From Planctomycetota bacterium (lineage in GTDB: Bacteria > Planctomycetota > Planctomycetia > Isosphaerales > Isosphaeraceae), in NCBI GenBank assembly GCA_021791715.1, contig JAJYWB010000020.1:20793-84792 (forward strand): a stretch of 64,000 bases of DNA, read 5' to 3'. This document shows, one piece after another, positions 54,463 through 63,876 of this stretch. The position numbers and the translations under genes were made by a program. Below the pieces are notes generated by a model that saw only the letters and a program-made list of their open reading frames with translations, was not told the origin of the DNA and did no database searches. The stretch's first letter is position 1, and every line of letters begins with the position of its first letter.

Positions 54463-55172
54463 AGCGCGGGCCGTTATGATGCTTTTTCCTAGGAATTCAT
54501 CGTAGCCGAGACGTTGATATTCGCCAAAGGATTCCCTGGAAAGGTTTTGCGCACTCGACGATCGGGCGACGACACGAATCAAAATCCCGGACTCGCTCGG
54601 TTTGATACCGCGATAGCGCCGAGAGAGTTTACGTTGGCTCGCTTGAGCGTCGCATTTGGGAAGCCGACGCGGGTTGATCCGCGGTTTACATAAGATATCC
54701 CCGTCGCCGCTTTCATTCCCCAGGAAGAAACGAATTCCCCGTTGAACCTCGCCCAAGATATCCGATGAGTAAATCGAAGTTAAATTAATCTTTAAGTTAA
54801 TTTGACGTATAACAGCTACGCTAATCGGCCGATCTTAAATTTACCAGATTCGCACATGGTTAATCCGCATGATCTCATCCGGGAGCGACCTTGGCGAGAG
54901 ATCGGTATAATAATGACGAGTCTGATCGATAATCTTGATATGTATTGATGAACTTCGGTCGAATCACGGGTTTTGGGCTATTTGCGATAACGATTCGTGA
55001 TGTCGGACGATCCGCTCGAACGAAACGGACGATTCGATCGTCGTCGATCGTGATTCTCGACGACGATATCGGAACACCCCGGGACGGCCGAGAATCGAGG
55101 ATGGAAGCCCGCGGTTAATCCGCCGGGGAAGCCCCGGTCGACGGTTGATCGAACGGGCGTCGGTTCATCGAA
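54463..55172. other. Intergenic region with two hairpins downstream of tRNA-Asn
   Basis: Two perfect stems lie here: TCGTCGTCGA/TCGACGACGA (55038-55066) and CCGGGG/CCCCGG (55123-55137). The latter is about 36 bases after the tRNA 3' end. Neither has a T-run. AT-rich sequence at 54775-54850 may hold the fic promoter. No gene is supported. Confidence 0.5.
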
Positions 55173-55244
55173 CTCCCCGACTAGGACTCGAACCTAGAAC
55201 CTAGCGGTTAACAGCCGCTCGCTCTACCATTGAGCTATCGGGGA
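55173..55244 (-). tRNA. tRNA-Asn (anticodon GUU)
   Basis: The minus strand folds as a full cloverleaf of 72 nt. The acceptor stem is TCCCCGA with TCGGGGA, the D arm is GCTCAATGGTAGAGC, the anticodon arm is AGCGG-CTGTTAA-CCGCT with anticodon GTT, and the T arm is CTAGG-TTCGAGT-CCTAG. The discriminator is G. CCA is not encoded. Confidence 0.97.
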
Positions 55245-55491
55245 TCGGAAGAAAGAAATTACACGGTCGGCGGACCAATCTCAAGATCAGATCGGCGCCG
55301 ATTCGCCATTTCATTCAAATTCGCGAACCGCCTCGCAAAATCGGCGAGGCGATCACGGATTCATGAAATCTAGAGAGAACGGGGATCGGTTCGGTTCGCT
55401 CCGCTCCGCATCGAAATCGAACGAGCAGCCGATTTCAGATCGGCGCGCACCGGATCCCGGAGATTCACACCTCCACCCGTCGGCGAGCGTC

Positions 55492-55680
55492 TTAGTCGCC
55501 GCCGCGAAGGCTCGTTTTGGACGCGGTCGCGGGCTTGCCGGCTCGCTTTTCGGCGGCGTCCTCGAGCAGACCGACGATCAGCGCGTTGAGCGATTTGTTG
55601 TCGTCGCGGGCCCAAGTATGGAGCTGCTCATGAAGCACTGGGGGCATCCGAATCTGAAAATGAACGACGGTTTCGGGCAT
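55492..55680 (-). CDS. Ribbon-helix-helix (Arc-type) small protein
   Basis: This 62-residue protein shows the Arc-type RHH: VVHFQIRMPPVLHEQLHTWA then DNKSLNALIVGLLEDAAEK. Such proteins repress promoters or act as antitoxins. No toxin gene is adjacent, so it is an orphan. The tail is Lys/Gly-rich. Confidence 0.85.
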   Translation of the reverse strand: MPETVVHFQIRMPPVLHEQLHTWARDDNKSLNALIVGLLEDAAEKRAGKPATASKTSLRGGD

Positions 55681-56383
55681 GATACCGACTCCTCAATCGC
55701 AAGGGTTCTAGCGAAAACGAATGATCAAATCTCATCAATCAGGCGCGCGATCGTCGTCTTATTCCCTCGCTCACAAAACGTAAGTCGCCGCTTGAGTCGT
55801 TATTCTAACTCGTTTCACCCTAAAGGATATAGCGAATTCCGAAAGACGATTCAATGGAATTAAGTCGATTCAATCGATCGCGATCGATCGTGATCTCCCA
55901 CCTTGTCGAACAAAACGACGCGAAGCGTGATGGATGATCGCGCGCCGAGACGCTCGCGATGCGTGCGGCCCGCGGTCGCACACGATTCGCGGCTTGATCG
56001 ATCGTAAGGATCAATTTAAGCTCGCTCGACGTGTGATTTTCGCTCGGTTGGGAGCGAAACCGGCCGGGAGCGCCTCGTCTTGAAAACCTCAAGAAGACAC
56101 GGCGCGAAATTCTCAAACCCATGATATCATCGGACCGAACAAAAATCTTGTCGATTTTTTCGACTCGTGGTCGTTTCCTGGATACCGACGGGGTCGTCGG
56201 ATCGCCCCGTTCGACCGATGTTCGCTCGTCGGGCGAAAATCGCCGCGAAACGCTTGAACGCTCGTCGACCGGATCGGCGACCGCGGAACCTCCCGGGTTA
56301 AGACGATTCCAAACGCGATCGACCGAAATCACGCGCCTATCGTCGCGATTCCTCGATTCCCAAGTCGTCATGGAAGTTGAATT
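55681..56383. other. Intergenic region, nothing recognised
   Basis: This 703-bp stretch between the RHH gene and the GbsR-like gene has palindromic CGATCG clusters near 55870-55890 but no supported gene. The part just before 56384 holds GGAAG as RBS. Confidence 0.5.
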
Positions 56384-56914
56384 ATGTCTACATTCGATCC
56401 TCTCGCCGACAATCCGGTCATTCGCGAATTCGTCGAGCATTGGGGGGTGATGGCGCGATCGTGGGGAATCAACGCGACAATGGGAGAGTTGTTCGCGCTC
56501 CTTTATATCACCGGAGTCGATTGGACCGCCGAGGATCTCTGCGCCCGCTTAAAAGTCTCGCGGGGCAACGTCAGTATGAATTTGAGGGAACTGATCGCGT
56601 GGGGCGTCGTCCATAAAATTCATCGCCAGGGGGAGCGTCGCGAGTTCTTTCGCGCCGAGACCGACGTCTGGACCCTCTTTCGCCGGATTCTCACCGAACG
56701 AAAACGACGCGAGCTCGAACCGACGCTCGCGGTCTTATCTCAAACGCGTGAATATATCGTTAAGAATCCAGGGCTCGCTCCCCTTGAGGAACGCGTCGTC
56801 TCGCTTTCCAGGTTTTTCGACCTCATCAACGCGCTCGCGAGCAAACTGACGACGATCGACCAAGACGACCTGGAAGATCTTAGCCGGCTCTTCGGCCTCT
56901 ACGACGACGAGTAA
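56384..56914 (+). CDS. GbsR/MarR-family transcriptional regulator
   Basis: This 176-residue protein has a winged helix at about 45-100 (DLCARLKVSRGNVSMNLREL, then wing REFFRAE). The N-terminal segment (FVEHWGVMARSWGINATMGE) and C-terminal helices (about 120-170) fit the GbsR-type dimerisation. Relatives repress genes for osmolyte uptake or drug efflux. No target operon is adjacent in the same direction. Confidence 0.88.
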   Translation: MSTFDPLADNPVIREFVEHWGVMARSWGINATMGELFALLYITGVDWTAEDLCARLKVSRGNVSMNLRELIAWGVVHKIHRQGERREFFRAETDVWTLFRRILTERKRRELEPTLAVLSQTREYIVKNPGLAPLEERVVSLSRFFDLINALASKLTTIDQDDLEDLSRLFGLYDDE

Positions 56915-57728
56915 TTCATCCTTTCTTCGGCTTGTCGTTCGCCATCCACACCGCGGCGCTCCGGTTCCTCTCGGCGGTTTGTTCAATCCCGCCTCGGTCT
57001 TTTGTTGCGCGCGGGTCGGCTTCTCAATGACGCGACGCGAAGCAATATCCAGATCAACCGCGCAGAATGCGAACGGTTTGAGCCGGACGGATTCAGTCGC
57101 GCGGCGTCCGAGGGGACGGACGGATTCAGACACGCAACGATCGAGGCGTCTCAATTCTTTCAAAAAAAAATGAAACGGCCCTCTTTCCGAGTCGAATCAC
57201 GGGCCTAGAACATTTTTGTTGATGCGACCACGAGCGAACGACCCCGCGGGCTGCCTGCGCATCTTGGGCGGAAGGCGTGGGCGACTCACCTTGTGGGTGG
57301 GAGCCCGTCGGGGCCGTAATTTGGCGAGTGAAACCGACGATCCGTGACGAATCCGCGGCGCGGATCGTCGGCTTCAGATTAAGTTATCTATAATAAATCG
57401 TATCATCTTGTCTGCGTTTAATTCGAATTGCGATTTGATGGCGGCGTGCGTGTCATCGCGGCGGTGCGACTGCTCGCGCGGCGAATGCCGTTCAGCGATT
57501 CGGTTTGGAATTCGAGTCGAGGTCGATTCGATGGACGTGATCGGAGCGTGTGTTCACTGAACCCGCGTGAAATTTTTGGTGGACGACGAACCGAGGGCGT
57601 GTATTTCGCCGCTCTCGGGTTACAATTAGGCTGTTCAATCGATCGACGTCGGTTCTGGAACTTACCCATATGGCGGCGCGACGATTCCCCCCTTGGCGCC
57701 GCGGTACTTGATTTGATCGGAGTCGGGC
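56915..57728. other. Intergenic region with candidate structured RNA
   Basis: The region has an A-run (57165-57172), a promoter-like AT block at 57380-57410, and the structured segment 57215-57371. No gene is supported. Confidence 0.5.
57215..57371 (+). ncRNA. Candidate structured non-coding RNA (6S-like layout possible)
   Basis: A long stem closes the segment: CCCCGCGGGCT (57242-57252) pairs with AGCCCGTCGGGG (57302-57313) with a single bulged T. Inside is a hairpin CTCACC-TTGTG-GGTGGG near 57286-57301. A perfect 11-bp hairpin follows, CCGACGATCCG with CGGATCGTCGG, ending at 57371. The alternation of GC stems with a central loop is like 6S RNA, but no diagnostic 6S sequence can be checked by eye. 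Strand is uncertain. Confidence 0.3.
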
Positions 57729-58883
57729 ATGAGCGCGGAAACCGTGGAGGATCGCTATTTTCCGGGTCTTGAGGGCGTGATCGCCAACGAGACTTCGATC
57801 GCCAACGTGGAGGGTCAGAACGGCAACGGCGGATTGGAATATCGCGGCTATCGGATCGAGGATTTGGCCGAGCACGCCTCCTTTGAGGAGACCGCTTACC
57901 TGATGCTCCACGGCGAGCTCCCCGGCCGCGCGCAGTTGCGTGAATTCGAGGCGCGGTTGCGTAACTCGCGTCTGATCCCCGAGCCGTTGACCGAACTTTT
58001 ACGGACGATCCCGGCGTCGATTCACCCGATGGACGTGCTTCGGACTTCCGTAAGCGTGATTTCCCATTTCGACCCCGAGGTCGCCGCTCCGCCGACCGAT
58101 CACGCGGCGAACGTTCGCAAGGCCGAGCGCGTGCTCGCCAAAATGGCGACCGCGGTCGCTTATCGTGAGCGGATCAGCAAGGGTCTGACGCTCGTCCCGC
58201 CGCGCGACGATCTCGATCATTCGGCCAATTTTCTCAACATGGTCAACGGCCGCGTCCCTTCGGAGACGATGCGGAAAGCGTTTGATCTATCGCTCGTTTT
58301 ATATACCGAGCATGAATTGAACGCGTCGACGTTCGCGGCTCGGGTGACGGTCTCGACCTTGTCGGATCTCTATTCGGGACTCGTCTCGGCGATCGGCACG
58401 CTGAAGGGCTCGCTCCACGGGGGCGCCAACGAAGAGGCTTGGAAAGTGCTTGAGAAGGTGGGCGCGCCCGAAAACGCCGAGGCCTGGATCGCCGACGCGC
58501 TCGTCCGCAAAGAACGGATCATGGGCTTCGGCCATCGCGTTTACAAAACGGGCGATCCGCGCGCGCGGATCCTTAAACGGCATTGCCAAATGCTTGCGCA
58601 TGAGATTGGAGACGACCGCTGGGAACGGATCGCCGAGCCGATCGAACGAGCCGTCACCGAGCAAAAGCACCTGCCTCCCAACGTCGATTGGCCGAGCGCG
58701 CGGCTTTATCATTACATGGGCCTCGATATCGAAATCTACACCCCCATTTTCGCGCTGGCGCGTGTCGCGGGCTGGTCGGCGCATATCATCGAACAGCTCG
58801 AACACAACCGCCTGATGCGACCGAGGGCTCGCTACATCGGCCCTCCCAACCGCGTCGTCCCGCCGATCGAAGCGCGCGGTTGA
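57729..58883 (+). CDS. gltA: Citrate synthase
   Basis: This 384-residue enzyme condenses oxaloacetate and acetyl-CoA at the entry of the TCA cycle. It has the family blocks EYRGYRIEDLAEHASFEETA near the start, LHGGANEEAWKVL (catalytic His at about 222) and GFGHRVYKTGDPRA (His at about 261). Near the end it has IEIYTPIFALARVAGWSAHI and the R-P-[KR]-A-R-Y-I-G type tail RPRARYIGP. Length fits the short bacterial type. A 2-methylcitrate synthase cannot be excluded. Start ATG follows GGAG. A terminator follows the stop. Confidence 0.92.
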   Translation: MSAETVEDRYFPGLEGVIANETSIANVEGQNGNGGLEYRGYRIEDLAEHASFEETAYLMLHGELPGRAQLREFEARLRNSRLIPEPLTELLRTIPASIHPMDVLRTSVSVISHFDPEVAAPPTDHAANVRKAERVLAKMATAVAYRERISKGLTLVPPRDDLDHSANFLNMVNGRVPSETMRKAFDLSLVLYTEHELNASTFAARVTVSTLSDLYSGLVSAIGTLKGSLHGGANEEAWKVLEKVGAPENAEAWIADALVRKERIMGFGHRVYKTGDPRARILKRHCQMLAHEIGDDRWERIAEPIERAVTEQKHLPPNVDWPSARLYHYMGLDIEIYTPIFALARVAGWSAHIIEQLEHNRLMRPRARYIGPPNRVVPPIEARG

Positions 58884-58967
58884 ACGACGAGCGAACTCGC
58901 CTCAGCGGTCGCCGCTCGAAGACCGATAAGAATTTCAAAAAATTAAATTATTGAAAGCATGATCCAG

Positions 58968-58996
58968 GGTCGGCGATCGATTCGCCGACCTTTTTT
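58968..58996 (+). terminator. Intrinsic terminator after citrate synthase
   Basis: GGTCGGCGA (58968-58976) and TCGCCGACC (58982-58990) form a perfect 9-bp stem with a TCGAT loop, then TTTTTT (58991-58996). Confidence 0.9.
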
Positions 58997-59034
58997 CGTC
59001 GGCCGACGGTTCGTTCGCGACCGCCCAAGGCGCG

Positions 59035-59067
59035 AAAAAAAACCGACGGAGTCGAAACTCCGCCGGT
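59035..59067 (-). terminator. Intrinsic terminator after the coiled-coil gene
   Basis: On the minus strand ACCGGCGGAG and CTCCGTCGGT (59058-59067 and 59042-59051) form a 10-bp stem, one G-U pair included, followed by a run of T (59035-59042). Confidence 0.88.
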
Positions 59068-59096
59068 CGGGATCGCCCGTTTGAACAATTTAATGT

Positions 59097-60743
59097 TCAC
59101 TTAGGCATGTCGTCAGATTTTTCGTCTTCTTTGGGAACCGGAGCGTTGGCGTCTTTGGGGGTTTCGTCCTCGGGGCTCGCCGTCGCGTCTTTCGCTCCGC
59201 CGATCATTTCTTTGGCGGCCTCGGGGGTCAACCCGCCGGGATGCAAGATCTCGTTGCGCAGGTGCGTGTTGATCATCTCGGTGCGGCCGTTCTCGACGAA
59301 GCTCGGCGTGTATCCGAGATACGTCATCAAGCGTTCAAGTTGCATGGGACGAACGCCGATCAGCCTGGCTTCGGAGATCGCCGCGGTTTTCTTCTTGTTG
59401 AAGTCCTGTTCCTCAAGCGAGAGGATCGCGTCGGCGTTGTCGCCGCGCGAAGTCGGAGGGCCGAACGGAGGACGATCGTCGGTGATATACCACGACGCTC
59501 GGGGAGTCAATTTTCCCTTCTCGTGGCCCGAACCGGGATAAGGCAGATCGTATTCGACGATCCCTCCCGAAGCCTCGATCGCTCTCCTTACGTCGGCGCG
59601 GTCGTCTTTGCCGTCGCGGTTGATATCGAGCTTGCCGATCAACGCGAACCGTTTGGGATCGTTCGGGCTCCACGCCGGAGAATAAACGATATCGCCGATG
59701 CGAATCGGATTGATCGAGTCTTTCGTTTCGATAACCTTCGCCAAACTGCCGTTATCGGTCACTTCAAGCATCTCGATCGTCCCCTTCGGTTTCTCGGTGG
59801 GGACGCCGGGAGATTTACGATCAAAGATCGACATCTTCATCTGCGGATAAGCCCCCATCCGCCGATTGATGTTCATCCGAACTTCGTTCCGCCCGTAATC
59901 GACGTACGTGATGTAACCGTCGGGAGAATCAAGAATGATCTCGGTCGTCCTCTCGAATTGATCGCGATAATAGCGCATTTGAACAAGAATATCTTCAAGC
60001 TTTTTCTTCGATTCGTCTTGATACTGACGATACTGGCTTTTCACCGTCGCGAGTTCGGTCGCGAGGTTGTTGTTTTGCGTCTTGAGCGATTCGATCGATG
60101 TGAGCAGTTCCTGGCGCTTCTGCTCGTGCTCGGCGAGCTGAGCCATTTGCAGCTCTTGCGCCTTCTTCTTTTCGCTCGATTCGATCGCCATCTGGTCGGC
60201 GTTCACCTGGTTCGCCGATTCGAGATTGGCCCGCAAACCCTGGTAATCGACCGAAAGCTCGGCGAGTAGTTGAAGGTTATATCCGAGCAAATCGGTTAAC
60301 CGTTCGAGCGAGGGTTCGAGCCGGTGATTCGGCTCGTTGAGATAATCCGAAGCCATCTTTTGCGTCAATTGACGGATCTTGGCGAGATTCTCCGAGGCGG
60401 CGCCCTTGCTTTGAGCCTCGTTGACCGTCCTATCGACCGTCTTGGTGATCTCGGTGATCTTGTTCGAGAGAGCGTCTTCGGCCTTCTTGATCTCTTGCAT
60501 CACCTGATCGAAATCCTCGATCTTCTCGAAGCCGACCTTGGCGCGGAGCGTCTCAAGATTGTTCGCGTTTTTTCGCCGCACGTTATCCGAATCGGACAGC
60601 TTTTTCTCGGCTTCGGCCATCTTCGATTCGGCCGTCGTCATTCCGCTGTAAAGGAAGTAACACGTCACGCCCAAGATGACGACGAGCGCCACGCAAGCCG
60701 CGACGGCGATCTTCAAGCCCTGAGATTCATTGGCCGCAGCCAT
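59097..60743 (-). CDS. Membrane-anchored coiled-coil protein, planctomycete type
   Basis: This 548-residue protein has one membrane helix (IAVAACVALVVILGVTCYFL), then long charged helices (about 35-265) that read as a coiled coil. A beta domain follows at about 270-400 (TYVDYGRNEVRMNINRRMGA). An EF-hand-like GKLDINRDGKDDRADVRRAI (about 375) precedes an acidic Lys/Asp/Pro-rich tail. No family is known to me; the EF-hand-like loop (DINRDGKDD) may bind calcium. It is divergent from polA. Confidence 0.7.
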   Translation of the reverse strand: MAAANESQGLKIAVAACVALVVILGVTCYFLYSGMTTAESKMAEAEKKLSDSDNVRRKNANNLETLRAKVGFEKIEDFDQVMQEIKKAEDALSNKITEITKTVDRTVNEAQSKGAASENLAKIRQLTQKMASDYLNEPNHRLEPSLERLTDLLGYNLQLLAELSVDYQGLRANLESANQVNADQMAIESSEKKKAQELQMAQLAEHEQKRQELLTSIESLKTQNNNLATELATVKSQYRQYQDESKKKLEDILVQMRYYRDQFERTTEIILDSPDGYITYVDYGRNEVRMNINRRMGAYPQMKMSIFDRKSPGVPTEKPKGTIEMLEVTDNGSLAKVIETKDSINPIRIGDIVYSPAWSPNDPKRFALIGKLDINRDGKDDRADVRRAIEASGGIVEYDLPYPGSGHEKGKLTPRASWYITDDRPPFGPPTSRGDNADAILSLEEQDFNKKKTAAISEARLIGVRPMQLERLMTYLGYTPSFVENGRTEMINTHLRNEILHPGGLTPEAAKEMIGGAKDATASPEDETPKDANAPVPKEDEKSDDMPK

Positions 60744-60990
60744 GGAAGTGTTCTCCCGCCGGCCCTCCGGGGTCTTGAATCCACGACGGATTCCCCGGCC
60801 TGCCGGTATGCTGTTAGTATGTCACACGAGACGGGTCGAGGACGATTTCGACTCTCCAAATAGAAGAGCGAAAAAGGCGCGGACCGATTACCGACGACCA
60901 ATCGTATCGATTCATTTTAACGCCGATTTCGACCTCGGTCAAACCGGCCGAAATTGATTCCAAAAGACGGAACGGAACGCGAGCCGAAAC

Positions 60991-63684
60991 ATGAGTCAAC
61001 GACCCAAATTCTTCATCCTCGACGCCTACTCGCTCATCTACCAAGTGTTCCACGCGATCCCGGAAATGACCGGACCCGACGGCGCCCCCACCAACGCCGT
61101 CTTCGGAGTTTTCCGCGATATCCTCACCATCATCAACGATCGCAAGCCCGAATACCTCGCGGTCGCCTTCGACGGACCAGGACCCGTCTTTCGTTCCGAT
61201 ATCCTTCCCGAATACAAAGCTCAACGTAAACCGATGCCCGATGAACTGATCGCCCAGCTTCCCGTGATCCGTCGCGTGTACGAAGGCTTTCATGTTCCGA
61301 TCCTTGAGTTCGAAGGATACGAGGCCGACGACGTCATCGCCACGCTCGCGCGCCGAGGCGCCGAACGCGACCTCGAGGTGTTCATCGCCACCTCCGATAA
61401 AGACGCGCGCCAACTTCTTACCGATCGCATTCATATTTATAACCTCAGGAAAAAAGAAGTCCTCGATGTCGAAGGACTCAAAAAAGACTGGGGAGTCAAG
61501 CCCGAACAGGTCGTCGATCTGCTGGCGCTCACGGGAGACGCCGTCGACAACGTTCCCGGAATCCCCGGAGTCGGCCTCAAAACCGCGACCTCGCTGTTGC
61601 AACAATTCGGCGATCTCGAATCTTTGCTCGCGGGCGCGGCGAAAGTCTCGGGGAAAAAGCGCCAGGAAAACCTCCGCGATCACGCCGAAACCGCCCGCCG
61701 CGCCAAACGACTGATCGAACTGCGCGACGACCTTCCGCTCGAACTCGATTGGAACGCGCTCAAACTGAAACCCGCCGACGTCCGCGAACTCAAAACCCTT
61801 TGTCGCGAATGCGGCTTCCATCGTTTCATTCAGGAACTCGGCGACGATCCCGATCAACCCGAAATCCCCTGGGATTACAATCAATATGTTATTATAGACA
61901 CGAAAGAGAAGTTGAACGCGTTCGTCGCCGAGTACGCCGCGCTCGATCGCTTTTCGGTCGATACCGAGACGACCTCGGTCGACCCGCATTCGGCGGGGCT
62001 CGTCGGTTTGTCGTTTTGCCATGCCGGCGGATCGGGAGCGTACATCCCCGTCCGCGGGCCGATGGGGGCGCGAACGCTCGCTCAAAGCGAGGTCGTCGAG
62101 TCGCTTCGGCCGATTCTCGAAAACCCCGCTTCCGAGAAAATCGGCCAGAACGTTAAGTTCGATCTGATCGTCCTCGCGAACGCGGGAATCGACCTCGCCG
62201 GACCGATCACCGATACGATGATCCTCAGCTACCTTCTCGAAAGCGGCGAACGCAATCACAACCTTGACGATCTTTCACAACGCTTGCTGAATCATAAAAT
62301 GATTCCTATTAGCGAGTTGATCGGCAAAGGTAAGCATGAAATCACGATGGATTTGGTCGATATCAGGAAGGCCGCGGATTACGCCGTCGAGGACGCCGAC
62401 GCCGCGTGGCGGCTCGAGGAGATCCTCAAAGCGAAGGTCGTCGAAGAGGGGCTCTGGAACCTCTACGCCGAGCTTGAACGACCGCTCGTCGGCGTTCTCG
62501 CCGCGATGGAGCGAGCGGGAATCGCGGTCGACGTCGATCGGCTGAAGCGATTGTCGAAGGAGTTTCAGACGCGGCTCGAATCTCTCGAAACCGATATCGT
62601 CAAGCACGCCGGGGGCGAATTCAACATCGCCTCGGGTCCACAATTGAGGAAAATTTTATTCGAGGATCTCAAGCTCCCCGTCCGGCAAAAAACCCCCGGA
62701 GGAGAGCCGAGCACGGCGCAGGAAGTGCTCGAGGAACTCGCTGCGCTTCACCCGCTGCCGCGGTTGATCATTGAGCATCGCGGCTTATCGAAACTCAAAT
62801 CGACTTATCTCGACGCGCTTCCGCAACTCGTTCACCCCGACGGCAGGGTGCGCGCGTCGTTCAACCAGGTCGTCACCGCGACGGGTCGATTGAGTTCGAG
62901 CGACCCCAATTTGCAAAACATTCCGGTGCGCACCGAGGACGGACGCCAGATTCGCCAGGCGTTCGTCCCGGGCGAGCCCGGCTGGGAATTGTTGACGGCG
63001 GATTATTCGCAGATCGAGCTGCGGGTATTGGCGCATTTCTCGCGTGATCGCGCGCTCGTTCAAGCGTTTGAATCCGATCAAGATATCCATACGGTGGTGG
63101 CGGCGAAGATCTTCGGGGTTCCCGAGAAAGACGTGAATTCGGAACGAAGGCGCGTCGCCAAGACGGTGAACTTCGGCGTGATTTACGGCTTGAGCGCGTT
63201 CGGCCTCGCCGGGCGGTTGGGGATCTCTCAAACCGAAGCCGCCGCGTTCATCGAGTCGTATTTCCAACAGTATTCGGGCGTCGACGCGTTTATCTCGCGC
63301 GTGCTCGAGGAGGCGAAATCGAAGGGGCGCGTCGAGACGATTCTCGGGCGTCGTCGCGCGATCAACGGGGTTAAATCGACGACCGGGCGAAGTCGTAACG
63401 TCGCCGAAAGGACCGCGATCAACACCGTGATTCAAGGCTCGGCGGCCGATCTGATTAAGCGCGCGATGATCGACGTGACGAATGCGATAAAATCGAACGG
63501 GCTCAAGGCTCGCATGCTGCTTCAAATTCACGACGAACTCGTATTCGAGGCGCCCGCGAGCGAGATCGAAACGCTCGCTGCGATCGTCCGTAAAGCGATG
63601 ACCGAGGCGATCGCGTTCGAAGTTCCGATCAAGGTCGACATCGGCCGAGGCGCCAATTGGCTCGACGTCGAGACGATCGAGTGA
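60991..63684 (+). CDS. polA: DNA polymerase I
   Basis: This 897-residue enzyme has three parts. A 5'-3' nuclease lies at about 1-290 (FEGYEADDVIATLAR, ALTGDAVDNVPGIPGVGLK). A 3'-5' exonuclease lies at about 310-490 with VDTETTSVDP (DxE present). The polymerase lies at about 520-897 with motif A TADYSQIELRVLAH, O-helix RRVAKTVNFGVIYGLSAFG and motif C LQIHDELVFEAP. All catalytic acids are seen, so it appears fully active. It is divergent from the coiled-coil gene. Confidence 0.97.
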   Translation: MSQRPKFFILDAYSLIYQVFHAIPEMTGPDGAPTNAVFGVFRDILTIINDRKPEYLAVAFDGPGPVFRSDILPEYKAQRKPMPDELIAQLPVIRRVYEGFHVPILEFEGYEADDVIATLARRGAERDLEVFIATSDKDARQLLTDRIHIYNLRKKEVLDVEGLKKDWGVKPEQVVDLLALTGDAVDNVPGIPGVGLKTATSLLQQFGDLESLLAGAAKVSGKKRQENLRDHAETARRAKRLIELRDDLPLELDWNALKLKPADVRELKTLCRECGFHRFIQELGDDPDQPEIPWDYNQYVIIDTKEKLNAFVAEYAALDRFSVDTETTSVDPHSAGLVGLSFCHAGGSGAYIPVRGPMGARTLAQSEVVESLRPILENPASEKIGQNVKFDLIVLANAGIDLAGPITDTMILSYLLESGERNHNLDDLSQRLLNHKMIPISELIGKGKHEITMDLVDIRKAADYAVEDADAAWRLEEILKAKVVEEGLWNLYAELERPLVGVLAAMERAGIAVDVDRLKRLSKEFQTRLESLETDIVKHAGGEFNIASGPQLRKILFEDLKLPVRQKTPGGEPSTAQEVLEELAALHPLPRLIIEHRGLSKLKSTYLDALPQLVHPDGRVRASFNQVVTATGRLSSSDPNLQNIPVRTEDGRQIRQAFVPGEPGWELLTADYSQIELRVLAHFSRDRALVQAFESDQDIHTVVAAKIFGVPEKDVNSERRRVAKTVNFGVIYGLSAFGLAGRLGISQTEAAAFIESYFQQYSGVDAFISRVLEEAKSKGRVETILGRRRAINGVKSTTGRSRNVAERTAINTVIQGSAADLIKRAMIDVTNAIKSNGLKARMLLQIHDELVFEAPASEIETLAAIVRKAMTEAIAFEVPIKVDIGRGANWLDVETIE

Positions 63685-63876
63685 TAACCGCATTGGTAAT
63701 CGTTGAAAATCGCCGCGGCTTCGACGTCGTTGGAAATGGAAAGGGTTGATTCGAGCGGCTCGTCGAACCCCGTAGAGGGCACGATGTTTCGTGCGCATAT
63801 TTCATCTCAGGCCGCGACCGATCAGGGTCTCTAAACAATATGCAAATGTAAGCGCATTGGTGATTCTTGTTCTCTA

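Noticed and set aside
54463..54756. N-terminal extension of the Fic protein
   Set aside because: The extension has no hydrophobic or domain character and known class II Fic proteins start near the chosen Met.
55820..56440. Minus-strand frame upstream of the GbsR-like gene
   Set aside because: Composition is Arg/Ser-rich, no domain pattern, and it overlaps the promoter region of the regulator.
57215..57371. SRP RNA or tmRNA
   Set aside because: The SRP apical core and the tmRNA ends or tag-reading frame are not present.
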